From: Lachnospiraceae bacterium
GTDB lineage: Bacteria; Bacillota; Clostridia; Lachnospirales; Lachnospiraceae
NCBI GenBank assembly: GCA_024403515.1
Contig: JAKSRS010000020.1
Span: 1-40,269, forward strand
Length of the DNA stretch: 40,269 bases
Direction: 5' to 3'
Below, in pieces: positions 26,393-35,289 of this stretch. Numbering within the stretch: the stretch's first letter is position 1; every line of letters begins with the position of its first letter. The notes beneath the pieces were generated by a model. It saw nothing but the letters and a program-made list of their open reading frames with translations. It had not been told where the DNA came from and did not search any database. The position numbers and the translations under genes are program-made.

Positions 26393-28621
26393 TTAGTTTA
26401 TGTATTTAACATATATAAAAAGGTTCTGATTATCATTTGAATAATCGCTTGCAGTAGTTATTTCCAGTAAAGCCAGGGAATATTTGTCTTCATTCTTTCG
26501 CCTGTATAAATGACTATAAGAAGAATTTCCGTCAGCAAAATACTTCTTTAAATACTCAACAGAAATCTTTGATTTAAACTCCTCTACATCGTCAGGATGA
26601 ACAAGGCCTGCATCGCAAAATCCCTTTAACCATCCGGAGAAGTTTTCTGAAAAGCCGTTTTCGATAGTCTTTTCTCTCGAATCAACATTTATTATGTTAT
26701 ATCTATCTTTAGTAAGGTTAACCTTAAGCATTTTGGTGTACAGAGCGCATAAGGCAACGTGGGCTTCCTGCTGACCTCTTCTGTCGACGCCGCTTTTATG
26801 ATAGTAATTGGCCTTTTCAGCGTACATACGCTTATCAGCCAACAGCGCGATTTCTTTTACGGATGTGATGCCGCTTTCTTTCTTGGTCACATATCCACAG
26901 GACAGGGACAGGTGATCGACCAATTTACCCTTCCAGGTATCAACGGTTCTGGCAAGATCATTTTGAATATTCTTAAGCTGTGAAGGTGTTGCATAAAGCA
27001 TAGCAACAAATTCATCTCCTCCAATTCTATAAACCTGGCCATAAGGACCAAGACAACGTTTCATGCACTCTGAAGCTCCGAGGATAAGTTCATCTCCGGC
27101 AACATGGCCCAGGGTATCGTTAACCACTTTAAGACCGTTTATATCTATAGAAACGTAAACGTAGTTATCTTCAACAATCAAATCGTTATGAGCAACAATG
27201 TCGTCTTCATAAGCCCTTCGATTCTTAAGTCCGGTAAGCTCATCTGTGTTGGATTCTTTAATGAGCCTTTCTTCTTTTCTTTTGATATCATCTATACTTC
27301 TGGTTACGAAAATGACCTTTGTAGGAACCTCGTTTTTATCAGTTTCAATCGCGATAAAAGAGGCTTCAAACCATCCCATGTTCCTGCCGACAAACTCACG
27401 GGTAATGATTTTTTTGCCCTGCATTCTTGCAGCTACCGTGTTTATGTTGGTAAACTCCAAGGCTTCTTCCATAGACTGTGGCATGGTAACTGTTCTCACA
27501 ACGTTTTCCATCATTTCCGCCACGCCGTTTTCTTTTGTAACGCCGGCTTTTACCTCGTTTTTGGCCGTATATACTTTGACGTGATCGTTTACAAGATCAA
27601 TAAGATGCATGCTATAATATATCTCGGCCATCGATGTAAGTATTGAAAGTTGATTGGACTTTTCATTATTTACACTGATAATTCTTATGATTACGTATGA
27701 AATAATGATTCCGGCAACAATCAGATATATAAATTCAATAAAAAAAGAAAGTGCAAAGTTGTTAAGGCTGGACTGGGTTGAATAAGTAACAGCGACTATG
27801 TAATCGCCAACTAATCTGACACGCGCATAGTTTTTGAACCCATCAAGTGTAAGTGTTTCTGTTTCCTCATCCACTTCGGGACATCTAAGGCCTGTGTCAT
27901 AAATATCACCGCCAAGCCTCGGCTTATTAGTAGTTCCGTAAATATAACCGCTTTCTTTATCTGCAACATAGATATTTACACCTTCGTATGCAGGCATATT
28001 ATCTACGACATTTTCAATTTCATTTTTCTTAAGTTCCTGCAAAAGTCTTACAGGCTCAATACCAATCTGAACCATCATGGTCTTATCTTCGTTCCATGAA
28101 GTGGCGTACATCATACTCTTACCCTCAACAGTATTGGGGGTAACATCCTGACAAAGTGAAAGATTTCTATCTGTAAGCATAGGCTTAAAGAATGCCATCT
28201 GTTCACCTGCGTCAAAAGAAAAACCATAGTATTTAGGCTCTGTTCCGGCATAGATCACACCCTCTTCATCAAAGAGGTTTATCTCATCAATTTTCATCAT
28301 CTGAGAAATCTTTTTCAATTCCTCGATGCAGCTTTCAGCCTCAGGCCTTGTTTCCAAAATATAAGCAACAGTCTTGGCCGTTACAATATACTCATCCCTT
28401 AGTGTTGCTATCAGATTCTGCTCATCTTCATAATTGTCTTTTAAGATACTGTCAACCTGATTTAATAAAAGAGTCGCTGTCTTTGTCGCATTTCGGCTGT
28501 TGAAGTGGCTAAGAATGAACATATCAAGAGCCATCGCAACTATAATAATTGCGACGGTGTAGCTAATTACTCTTAATGGAGTTAGTTTTCTAGCTTTGCG
28601 CTCTTTCTTTGGACTATTCAA
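26393..28621 (-). CDS. Membrane diguanylate cyclase with Cache-like sensor
   Basis: A 742-residue sensor enzyme making cyclic di-GMP from two GTP. It has a cytoplasmic basic start, TM1 (about 18-41), a dCache-like external domain (about 45-285), TM2 (about 290-315), a PAS-like region (about 330-450), and a GGDEF domain (about 460-620) with DELTGLKNRRAYEDD and the intact active loop RIGGDEFVAM. About 120 residues follow as a second PAS-like domain with SHLYRRKNEDKYSLAL. No RxxD inhibitory site lies five residues before GGDEF, so product inhibition may be absent. The start is TTG 28621 with AAAGGA 6-7 nt upstream. It lies downstream of the second GGDEF gene. Confidence 0.9.
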   Translation of the reverse strand: MNSPKKERKARKLTPLRVISYTVAIIIVAMALDMFILSHFNSRNATKTATLLLNQVDSILKDNYEDEQNLIATLRDEYIVTAKTVAYILETRPEAESCIEELKKISQMMKIDEINLFDEEGVIYAGTEPKYYGFSFDAGEQMAFFKPMLTDRNLSLCQDVTPNTVEGKSMMYATSWNEDKTMMVQIGIEPVRLLQELKKNEIENVVDNMPAYEGVNIYVADKESGYIYGTTNKPRLGGDIYDTGLRCPEVDEETETLTLDGFKNYARVRLVGDYIVAVTYSTQSSLNNFALSFFIEFIYLIVAGIIISYVIIRIISVNNEKSNQLSILTSMAEIYYSMHLIDLVNDHVKVYTAKNEVKAGVTKENGVAEMMENVVRTVTMPQSMEEALEFTNINTVAARMQGKKIITREFVGRNMGWFEASFIAIETDKNEVPTKVIFVTRSIDDIKRKEERLIKESNTDELTGLKNRRAYEDDIVAHNDLIVEDNYVYVSIDINGLKVVNDTLGHVAGDELILGASECMKRCLGPYGQVYRIGGDEFVAMLYATPSQLKNIQNDLARTVDTWKGKLVDHLSLSCGYVTKKESGITSVKEIALLADKRMYAEKANYYHKSGVDRRGQQEAHVALCALYTKMLKVNLTKDRYNIINVDSREKTIENGFSENFSGWLKGFCDAGLVHPDDVEEFKSKISVEYLKKYFADGNSSYSHLYRRKNEDKYSLALLEITTASDYSNDNQNLFIYVKYIN

Positions 28622-28698
28622 TCGCTATCCTTTCCAGTCAGCATTGCTTCTAAAAAGTATTGTGGAATTACTTTGCGCTTATTTAACTTTATGCTGTT

Positions 28699-30828
28699 CT
28701 AACCTCGGCGCCTTTCAATATTATTGACTCTGTAGTATTCTGCTTTAGCTTCATACATTCGCTTATCAGCGAGTTTGCATATATCCATAACATCCGTCAA
28801 GTCTTCAACATCAGACTTATAAGCTATACCTACCGAGATGCGCATTTTATCACTATACGCACCCTTCCACTCTTCACAAAGATTATCAAGTATCGTCTTG
28901 CAGTCTTCCATATCCTCGGCAGATGCCCTTAAAATAGCAAAATACTCGTCTCCACCGGTTCTATAGACTCGTCCGTATTTTCCCATTGTCTCCTTGATTA
29001 ATCTTGCTGCCTCCGAAATAAGTTCGTCTCCGGCAACATGGCCAAGGTTGTCATTTACTCCTTTAAGTCCATTTAAATCCAAGGACACACAAACAAGATT
29101 TTCAGGAATTGATTTACTAAATTTACCTAAATCTTCATCGTAGGATCGACGGTTATATAAGCCTGTGAGTGTATCTTTGTAGGCAAATTGGTAATAAAGC
29201 TTCTGGCGGTGATGCTTGGAAATAATTAAAACCAAAGAAACCACCATGGCCGAAAGCATTGCAAAAATCGCTAATGATATGGCAAAAGAATGTCTTCTTA
29301 TAAATTCTTTTAAACTATAGTCATTGGCATGTCCTATGTATTTATAGGTAAAGGTCATGGCAGCATCATTATCCATGGTTCCAAGTGCCTGATTAATCAG
29401 TGGAAGTATGCCCTTATGGAAGGTACTCACGCCAAAGCATTTAACAGTTGTATAAGGAAGTTCGATGTAGCTTAACTTACTAAAATCCGCTTCCATCAAA
29501 AGTGTACTTGCTCTAAGTCCACTAAGTATGGCTCCGCCTGCCTCACCCTTTGCTACTGATTCCAAACACTCATCAACTGAATCAAAATAGACAATGGTCG
29601 CATTGGGAAAGTGGGTTGCAGCGTACTCATACTGAATTTCATTGTTCCGATTTATTGCAAGTGGCTTTTCCTTGGCTTCTTCAAGATCATCAAGATAGAC
29701 AAAGTTCATCGCTGATGTGATGACATCCTCGGAATGAAAAAGGTCATTTTGCTCAATATAGTAAATATCATTTGAGATAGGAAAAAGAAGTTCTATCTCA
29801 TGCATATGTAAAGCGTCAATCATATCCTGAGTACTTTCATATGGATAGTATTCAAATCTGATTGGCTTATCGACTTTTAAATTGGCAAAAGAAGCCTTTA
29901 GTATATCAACCATAATTCCGGTCGGGCTTCCATCTGCTGCTGTGCCGCAGTAGGGAAGGAAGTTCTCCATGTAGCCTACTCTTATTATGTAGTCATGCTC
30001 CTGTAGCCATTTAACCTCATTAGGTGATACATGAACGCTTATTGCACTTGCGCTAAAGTACTTTTCAGATAATTTGTAAACATAGTACTGTTCTCTATTA
30101 TCAAGTTCTGAAAGTGCAAAATTTAATTCGTCTAAAAGGTCTCTTCTTTTCTTGGAAACCCCAAGATACATGTTCACATTTTTAACCTTAATCAATGGCG
30201 TTATACAAGCCTTTGCACTAACAGATGAGCCTTCACCGATAAAAGCGTCTATTTCTCCTGATTCCAATGCATCATCACGGTTAGAAACATCAGGATAAAC
30301 TATAATCTTAGCATCTATACTCTTTTCATGAAGCCAGCCTGAAAGGACACTTTCCATAAGGCCCTTGATAGTTCCAATTGACTTACCATTTAGTGTTGAT
30401 GCATCAGTAGTTATTGAATCATCTGCTGAATTTGCATAAATGTAGTAGCTTTCATAGCCCATCGGATAATCAGGATAGTACATGTCAGAAAGTCTGCTTT
30501 CAGAGTATCCAAGCCCTGCCAAAAGGTCTATATCGCCATTTATGAAAGCATCATAGATATCTGTCCATGAGCCATAAATATAGTCATATTTCCATCCTGT
30601 ATAGGATGCCACCTTTTGAAGGTATTCATAAGAATATCCTGACTTTACGCCACCTTCAAAAGCCCCCTCCTGAAAATTTTCATTCTGGTAGTAACCGACT
30701 GTAACAGTTTTATTATCAAATTCAATATCACTTGCCTCATCGGCAAAGGATCTAAGCTTTGTCAAAGAAGAAAACAAAATGGCAACAGCTAAAGATGCAA
30801 TAATTATTTTCCTTATTCTTTTTAACAT
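28699..30828 (-). CDS. Diguanylate cyclase with two extracellular solute-binding domains
   Basis: A 709-residue membrane protein. A signal/anchor (about 1-30) is followed by two family-3 solute-binding (SBP_bac_3) domains outside the membrane (about 40-270 and 278-510), as in amino-acid-sensing hybrid proteins. A TM (about 527-550) and a GGDEF domain (about 560-705) follow, with DTLTGLYNRRSYDED and active loop RTGGDEYFAI. No RxxD inhibitory site precedes it. The first domain contains GYYQNENFQEGAFEGGVKSG, typical of the ligand cleft. ATG 30828 (MLKRIRK) was chosen because a signal sequence follows at once; the frame to 30924 overlaps the PilZ gene, and the ribosome site is weak. It sits 28 nt after PilZ. 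Confidence 0.88.
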   Translation of the reverse strand: MLKRIRKIIIASLAVAILFSSLTKLRSFADEASDIEFDNKTVTVGYYQNENFQEGAFEGGVKSGYSYEYLQKVASYTGWKYDYIYGSWTDIYDAFINGDIDLLAGLGYSESRLSDMYYPDYPMGYESYYIYANSADDSITTDASTLNGKSIGTIKGLMESVLSGWLHEKSIDAKIIVYPDVSNRDDALESGEIDAFIGEGSSVSAKACITPLIKVKNVNMYLGVSKKRRDLLDELNFALSELDNREQYYVYKLSEKYFSASAISVHVSPNEVKWLQEHDYIIRVGYMENFLPYCGTAADGSPTGIMVDILKASFANLKVDKPIRFEYYPYESTQDMIDALHMHEIELLFPISNDIYYIEQNDLFHSEDVITSAMNFVYLDDLEEAKEKPLAINRNNEIQYEYAATHFPNATIVYFDSVDECLESVAKGEAGGAILSGLRASTLLMEADFSKLSYIELPYTTVKCFGVSTFHKGILPLINQALGTMDNDAAMTFTYKYIGHANDYSLKEFIRRHSFAISLAIFAMLSAMVVSLVLIISKHHRQKLYYQFAYKDTLTGLYNRRSYDEDLGKFSKSIPENLVCVSLDLNGLKGVNDNLGHVAGDELISEAARLIKETMGKYGRVYRTGGDEYFAILRASAEDMEDCKTILDNLCEEWKGAYSDKMRISVGIAYKSDVEDLTDVMDICKLADKRMYEAKAEYYRVNNIERRRG

Positions 30829-30856
30829 ATAAATTTTCCATTCAATCAGCAGCTGA

Positions 30857-31537
30857 TTAGTCGGATAATGCCTCCTGTTCTTCTTTTGACGCATATTTTT
30901 TACGAAGTTTTTTAAGTAAGCCATAGGCTAGAAAGTCTCTGTTCTCACCTAGGAGCCTACAACCATAAAATACGGTGCCGGCTTTCTTTTCGGTTCTTGC
31001 AATCTGGCAATCAACCTTAAGATTATAGTTTTTATCATCAACACTGTCTTTGTAATAAATTCTTATATTTCCCGACGAAGGAACATAGCTTACCGGCGCG
31101 TAAAAAGAAATGCCGTTGTCGCTGATGTCATAAACCATTATGTCAATATAGTGGTCATTCACCTGATCGTAAATCTGTGCCTGTCTTCGTATTGTTATCC
31201 TCTCGTGATCTCTTCGGTCATCGTGACGTGAAATACTGTTGAAGGCTCCCGTTTTTAAATGATATAAAGTCTGGCCCCCTCTTTTAACAGTTTCGACTTT
31301 AATGTTTCTCCACGAAATGCGTCGTCCGCTTTCCGGATCATCCGCAAAAAGATTGCACTGTACATTACTGTTGTTTTCAATTGAAAGCGTTAACGCCTCA
31401 CCATTATGAGCGTAGCTTGAAACGTAGATTCCCTCGCTTGCTTTATCTATAACAGTAGAATTAAATTCAATCCCCTGATCTGAAAATTTCAGTTGTATAA
31501 TAATCTGCTGTGATATCAACAGGTCCTTTAGTCGCAT
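30857..31537 (-). CDS. PilZ-domain cyclic-di-GMP receptor (YcgR-like)
   Basis: A 226-residue cytosolic protein. The N-terminal half (about 1-105) is a beta-rich YcgR-N-like domain and the C-terminal half (about 108-215) a PilZ domain, with the Arg motif RRDHERITIRR and the DISDNG (DxSxxG) loop that bind cyclic di-GMP. YcgR proteins brake flagellar rotation when bound to the nucleotide. AAGGTGAC lies before ATG 31537. It is followed 28 nt later by a diguanylate cyclase, so enzyme and receptor are likely co-expressed. Confidence 0.88.
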   Translation of the reverse strand: MRLKDLLISQQIIIQLKFSDQGIEFNSTVIDKASEGIYVSSYAHNGEALTLSIENNSNVQCNLFADDPESGRRISWRNIKVETVKRGGQTLYHLKTGAFNSISRHDDRRDHERITIRRQAQIYDQVNDHYIDIMVYDISDNGISFYAPVSYVPSSGNIRIYYKDSVDDKNYNLKVDCQIARTEKKAGTVFYGCRLLGENRDFLAYGLLKKLRKKYASKEEQEALSD

Positions 31538-31604
31538 AATTAAGTCACCTTTTCCACCTATTCACAACAAATACTACGAAAATTGAATTAAAAAATAGTT
31601 ACAA

Positions 31605-31684
31605 AAAAGACTATCTTTAGTGGATATGTGTCTTTTATTCCTTAACATCGGATAAGGATACATACCAATACAGATAGTCTTTTT
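31605..31684 (-). terminator. Terminator of the U32-acyltransferase-MBL operon
   Basis: AAAAGACTATCT (31605-31616) pairs with AGATAGTCTTTT (31672-31683), a 12-bp stem closing a 55-nt loop that can fold further (for example ATGTGTC... / GATACAT). On the minus strand TTTTTTGT follows. The large-loop architecture is like that at 21587-21670. Confidence 0.6.
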
Positions 31685-31752
31685 ACACTCAAAGCAGAGT
31701 ATTATTTAATTTATTAATGCACCGGCCTGTGAATTAGTCGAGTCGGGTCAAC

Positions 31753-32343
31753 TTAAAACACAATCTCAAAGCTGTCTTTATTTCTCATTTTATAGATACT
31801 TTCAAGTTCAGATATCTTTTCAGTCTTATCAATTATACTTCCCATCTCGTGGCTTAATAAAACATACTTAGCCTTTAAAGATTTCAAAAGATCGATCTGA
31901 GTCTTAAGTAACTGGGCATTGTATATTCTATTTCCATCTTTAAACTTAGGGCACAAGGCATCACCTAAAAAAGCATATTCACCACCTACTTCAAGCCCAA
32001 GGCAACCCTTGGCATGGCTTGAAGGCAGCAAGAATATATGGATATTTCCAAAATATAAGTCACTTTCAACAATCTCTCCGACATGAATATGTTTAAAGGT
32101 TTCTTTGGAAACATAAAGATTATCACATTTTACCTTCTCGATATTTCCAACATGATCAGGATGAAAGTGCGAAAGAACGACTTTATAGGATCCTGACAAA
32201 TCCTTTATAATTTCAGGTCCCATTCCGACATCAAAAAGCCAGGTTGAATCTTCATTTCTTATAAGGGCAATATCCGATGACAAGGGACTTTCATAGCCTT
32301 CAATATAGCATATATCATCATTTATCCTGCAAACTTTGGACAA
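31753..32343 (-). CDS. Metallo-beta-lactamase-fold hydrolase
   Basis: A 196-residue protein with the metal motif HFHPDH (H59, H61, D63, H64), a second-site histidine in SSHAKGCLG (about 109), the acidic FLGDALC loop and a late SHEMG histidine, all in the order of the MBL superfamily. Members with this pattern include glyoxalase II-like thiolesterases and quorum-lactonases; the substrate is not clear. It is short for the superfamily. The start is TTG 32343 with GGGAGGG 6 nt upstream, inside the acyltransferase gene (26-nt overlap). It is the last gene of a three-gene operon. Confidence 0.85.
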   Translation of the reverse strand: MSKVCRINDDICYIEGYESPLSSDIALIRNEDSTWLFDVGMGPEIIKDLSGSYKVVLSHFHPDHVGNIEKVKCDNLYVSKETFKHIHVGEIVESDLYFGNIHIFLLPSSHAKGCLGLEVGGEYAFLGDALCPKFKDGNRIYNAQLLKTQIDLLKSLKAKYVLLSHEMGSIIDKTEKISELESIYKMRNKDSFEIVF

Positions 32344-33367
32344 TTACATCCCTCCCTTTGGACCTGGAATTTCCCGCATAACATAAGGCAAGCGCTATGA
32401 TAAGCGATATCAAAGATGTTATTAAAAACATCAAAAGGCCTCTTTGAATCTCTGAGTACAAGACTAAAGAAATGATTGTAAACACATACATATGTATGAA
32501 ATATATTGTTGTACTCATCTTTCTGAGAATACGATAAATCTCACTGTCCTTAAGATTAATATCTGTCACAAGATAGAAAAATCCTACTGACGATACTATC
32601 AGGGCATATTCACTTATAATAGGGGACTTAATGAACATATTTAGTAAAAATCCCGCCACTAAGGCTACTGCTGCCACGAGCCTGTATTTGGCCTTTCTGT
32701 CTGAAATTTTACCAATACACATTCCGATAGGAATATAGATTAAGCCCTTAAAAATTCTGCCGTCCGAAACGGTATAGTATAAAAGTTTTTTAATCAAGAA
32801 AATGCTTGCAGCTATTTCACCCCTATAACCGACAATATAATCCGTAAAAGTCATAAGAATCAGACCCAAAAGGCTTACTAGGATGAGTCTCTTTCTTTTG
32901 CATAAAAGAATCACCGATATGGCATAAATCGTTGCCAGAAGGTACCACAAATGCCAGGAATTGTACCAGCTGCCGACAAATAAAAAGCTTCTAATGTAAA
33001 GTGCGATGGCTTTAAATATTGGCTGGCCGATTTTTATGTTGTTATATATTTCAAGCGGGGTGTAGATAAGCGTCCAAGTGACATACATGCGTATGATTTT
33101 AAGAAGATAGTTTTTTAAAGTATCTCCGGCATTTTCAACATCTTCACAAATTATTTTAGGATAAAGAATGTATCCTGTAGACATAAAGAAAAAGGGTACA
33201 GCCATTTTTAAGACTATACCCAAAGCATTCTTTAAATCACGATTTGGAGTATGTAAATTCGCACCTGTATGAATTGCTATTACAGCAAATGCCATTAGAA
33301 ATTTAAACACATCTATGCTGTTATACCCTTGTCTTTTTTCAGGTGAATTCACGTCACTTTTTGTCAC
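32318..33367 (-). CDS. Membrane acyltransferase of family 3
   Basis: A 349-residue integral membrane protein with about ten helices (first near 18-38, FKFLMAFAVIAIHTGAN). Family marks are SIDVFKFLMAFAVIAIH near the N-terminus, with the conserved histidine, and the FFFMSTGYIL segment. Such proteins move acetyl or other acyl groups onto sugars or lipids of the envelope or onto exported molecules. Its ATG overlaps the stop of the U32-like gene as ATGA, so translation is coupled. The substrate cannot be read from sequence. Confidence 0.88.
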   Translation of the reverse strand: MTKSDVNSPEKRQGYNSIDVFKFLMAFAVIAIHTGANLHTPNRDLKNALGIVLKMAVPFFFMSTGYILYPKIICEDVENAGDTLKNYLLKIIRMYVTWTLIYTPLEIYNNIKIGQPIFKAIALYIRSFLFVGSWYNSWHLWYLLATIYAISVILLCKRKRLILVSLLGLILMTFTDYIVGYRGEIAASIFLIKKLLYYTVSDGRIFKGLIYIPIGMCIGKISDRKAKYRLVAAVALVAGFLLNMFIKSPIISEYALIVSSVGFFYLVTDINLKDSEIYRILRKMSTTIYFIHMYVFTIISLVLYSEIQRGLLMFLITSLISLIIALALCYAGNSRSKGRDVIVQSLQDK

Positions 33368-34272
33368 ATTTTCTCCTTTGGGCCACCTCGTAATTTGGTC
33401 ATTGTGGCTTCTATATATTTACGGACAAAATCCTTGTACTCATCGTTTACAAGATAATAGATTAAAGAATCAATATAAAACTGCTGGCCTTCACCGCGGC
33501 CAACTATTTTAAAGTTTTTAAAGCCCATAGCAGCGTACTTTTCAACGTCAGCATTTGATAAAAAGCCAGGTCTTTTCATCGCGCCTTTAAAGGTTCTCTT
33601 CTCAGGCGAAGGATCTGTGCAGATAAATCTGATTCTTGCGTCAAATTCAAGCTGATACTTGGATATTTCCCTGTAGTGAGCTGATCTGTTGGGACAGTGC
33701 GCCTGACAGGTCTCATTCACAAGAATCTCAATCTTATCAGCGTAGGGAAGAATCTTTTCGGTAACTTTATCGTTGTGATTGAAATCATAATCAAGCACCA
33801 CAAGATAATAGTCCTTGGACAACTCTTCCATGAGTCTGTCTACACTAACAATTCTTTTAGTTGTAGACGAAAGTACCTTGTAGTTAGGATAGTTTGTACG
33901 AATATAATCTTCAAGTATCGGACTGTTTACAAGGACCTGATTAAAGCCATTATCGCCTACTTTCATAATCATATTGCAGTAGGTATCATAGACATGCTTT
34001 TCTTCAAGCATTACGTTAGTCCAGGTAAATCGTGCAGGTATTCCAAGGTCATTGTATGACTTGATTATCTTCTCAACTTCCTGCTTATTAGAAAATCCGT
34101 CTAAGATGTTACGTCCACCGTTCCAGATGGCACAGGGAAAGGTTCCATAAACCGAGCCAATCTCATAGCCTTCCTTAAACATCTGTGGAAATTTTTTCAT
34201 AGTATCAAAAAGGACATGGTTCAACAGTCCATAATGACACAGCCCCGGCAGGTGCCAATAAATCTTTTCCAT
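33364..34272 (-). CDS. U32-peptidase-like protein with a cysteine cluster
   Basis: A 302-residue cytosolic protein. Tracts such as EIGSVYGTFPCAIWNGGRNI, ARFTWTNVML and VLVNSPILEDYIRTNYPN look like successive strands and helices of a TIM barrel. NETCQAHCPNR (C189, C193) resembles the cysteine motif of U32 proteins, some of which (UbiU/UbiV, TrhP) bind a 4Fe-4S cluster and modify cofactors or RNA. More cysteines are at 12, 47, 99 and 218. No secretion signal. GGGAG precedes ATG 34272. It leads the operon with the acyltransferase and MBL genes. Family assignment is by pattern and moderate. Confidence 0.6.
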   Translation of the reverse strand: MEKIYWHLPGLCHYGLLNHVLFDTMKKFPQMFKEGYEIGSVYGTFPCAIWNGGRNILDGFSNKQEVEKIIKSYNDLGIPARFTWTNVMLEEKHVYDTYCNMIMKVGDNGFNQVLVNSPILEDYIRTNYPNYKVLSSTTKRIVSVDRLMEELSKDYYLVVLDYDFNHNDKVTEKILPYADKIEILVNETCQAHCPNRSAHYREISKYQLEFDARIRFICTDPSPEKRTFKGAMKRPGFLSNADVEKYAAMGFKNFKIVGRGEGQQFYIDSLIYYLVNDEYKDFVRKYIEATMTKLRGGPKEKM

Positions 34273-34361
34273 TCTTCTTGCTCCCTAATAATATGATAAT
34301 AAAATCTATATTTAATTATAAGAACAGTATACCCTTTAACCACTTAGTGGGCAAGATTCAT

Positions 34362-34392
34362 AATAAAAGCCTCGCATTTCTGCGAAACTTTT
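34362..34392 (-). terminator. Terminator after the TetR-flavoprotein unit
   Basis: TCGCA/TGCGA with a TTTC loop (34372-34385). T-runs lie on both sides (TTTTTTT on the plus strand at 34389-34395, TTTTATT on the minus strand). The same loop-and-stem sequence, TCGCATTTCTGCGAA, occurs in the terminator at 40184-40211. Confidence 0.5.
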
Positions 34393-34393
34393 T

Positions 34394-34648
34394 TTAGCGC
34401 CTTAGACTGTTTAAGTATATCTTCTGTTCAGGAGTTATTCTGAAACTTTCTTTGGCCTTTTGAATAGTCTTATTGTGAACCCAAACATCCAGTGTGTTAT
34501 TTTCTATGAACTTAACCGTACTGTCCCATTGCTTGGCAAGAGCAGTTGCGAAATACCATGCAATCATCATATTAATGTAATACTTGTCCGACTTAACTGA
34601 AGCTGCAAGTTTAAGATACTCATTGAAATCCTTTAATTTATGTTCCAT
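34394..34648 (-). pseudogene. 5'-truncated AlkD-like DNA alkylation repair gene
   Basis: The 84 residues MMIAWYFATALAKQWD, then WVHNKTIQKAKESF and RITPEQKIYLNSLRR, match the C-terminal end of the AlkD family (HEAT-repeat 3-methylpurine glycosylases). A full member has about 220-240 residues; the first 140-150 are missing and are replaced by the end of the flavoprotein gene, which overlaps it by 16 nt. The active-site and DNA-binding helices of the N-terminal part are lost, so it is very likely a remnant of a deletion or recombination. The reading frame itself is intact and has a GGAA site before ATG 34648, so a short peptide could still be made. Confidence 0.72.
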
Positions 34649-35289
34649 GGTCTGTATTCCAAAGGTTTATCGGCTCCCCAGGACTTTGCTGCCTCAAGAA
34701 AGCGTTTTTTTGCAAAAGTTTTAAAAATAAACTGTAACATCAGGCGAATATATAAAGGAAAATACTCGGGTCCTGCAAACTTTCGAGCTTGCTCGCAGTT
34801 AAATCCATTCTCACTCACATATACCTTGCCCATCTCCCTATAAGGGGATGTCTGCTTAAGCAAAGCTTCGCCGGATGACAATCTGATGCCAAAGTTATCT
34901 CCTTTTACTAACGTTCCACCGTAGCTTACTCCCAGGTAATTTACAAGTTTTTCCAAGAACGCTTCTCCACATCTTAACTGACTCGCCTCAGCGAATCCAC
35001 TTTGAAGTATAAATGATACCTGTGTGTTCGAATCCTTTTTAGGTAAAGTTTCAAGAAATTCCAGTAAAAGTCCCGGGATGCACTCAACATACAACGGAAG
35101 CGCAATTACGATTTTCGTATTATTTACGTATGCATCCCTCGCCTTTTCCCAAATGTTTCTATCCGAGATTGCGTATCTTTCAAACTCTACTTCCATTTCA
35201 GAGAGACCTTCTGAAAAAGCATCTATTATTTTCTCAGTATTGCTGTATTTTTCAACTCTTGGACTTCCATTTATTATTACTACATGCAT
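34633..35289 (-). CDS. Flavodoxin-fold NAD(P)H-dependent oxidoreductase
   Basis: A 218-residue protein with the flavodoxin-like start MHVVIINGSPRVEKYSNTEK (FMN phosphate loop SPR-x-K-x-S-N-T) and the second flavin loop at IALPLYVECIPGLL. The C-terminal extension (about 150-218, EARKF...RPWN) is longer than in simple flavodoxins. Its ATG lies inside the end of the upstream gene (10-nt overlap) with GAGGCA just upstream. The last residues run into the AlkD remnant, so the C-terminus may be altered. It is in one operon with the iron-sulfur flavoprotein and TetR. Confidence 0.78.
   Translation of the reverse strand: MHVVIINGSPRVEKYSNTEKIIDAFSEGLSEMEVEFERYAISDRNIWEKARDAYVNNTKIVIALPLYVECIPGLLLEFLETLPKKDSNTQVSFILQSGFAEASQLRCGEAFLEKLVNYLGVSYGGTLVKGDNFGIRLSSGEALLKQTSPYREMGKVYVSENGFNCEQARKFAGPEYFPLYIRLMLQFIFKTFAKKRFLEAAKSWGADKPLEYRPWNIN

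Noticed and set aside
27104..27646. 180-codon ORF antisense to the first GGDEF gene
   Set aside because: The opposite strand carries unmistakable GGDEF motifs; this is a shadow frame.
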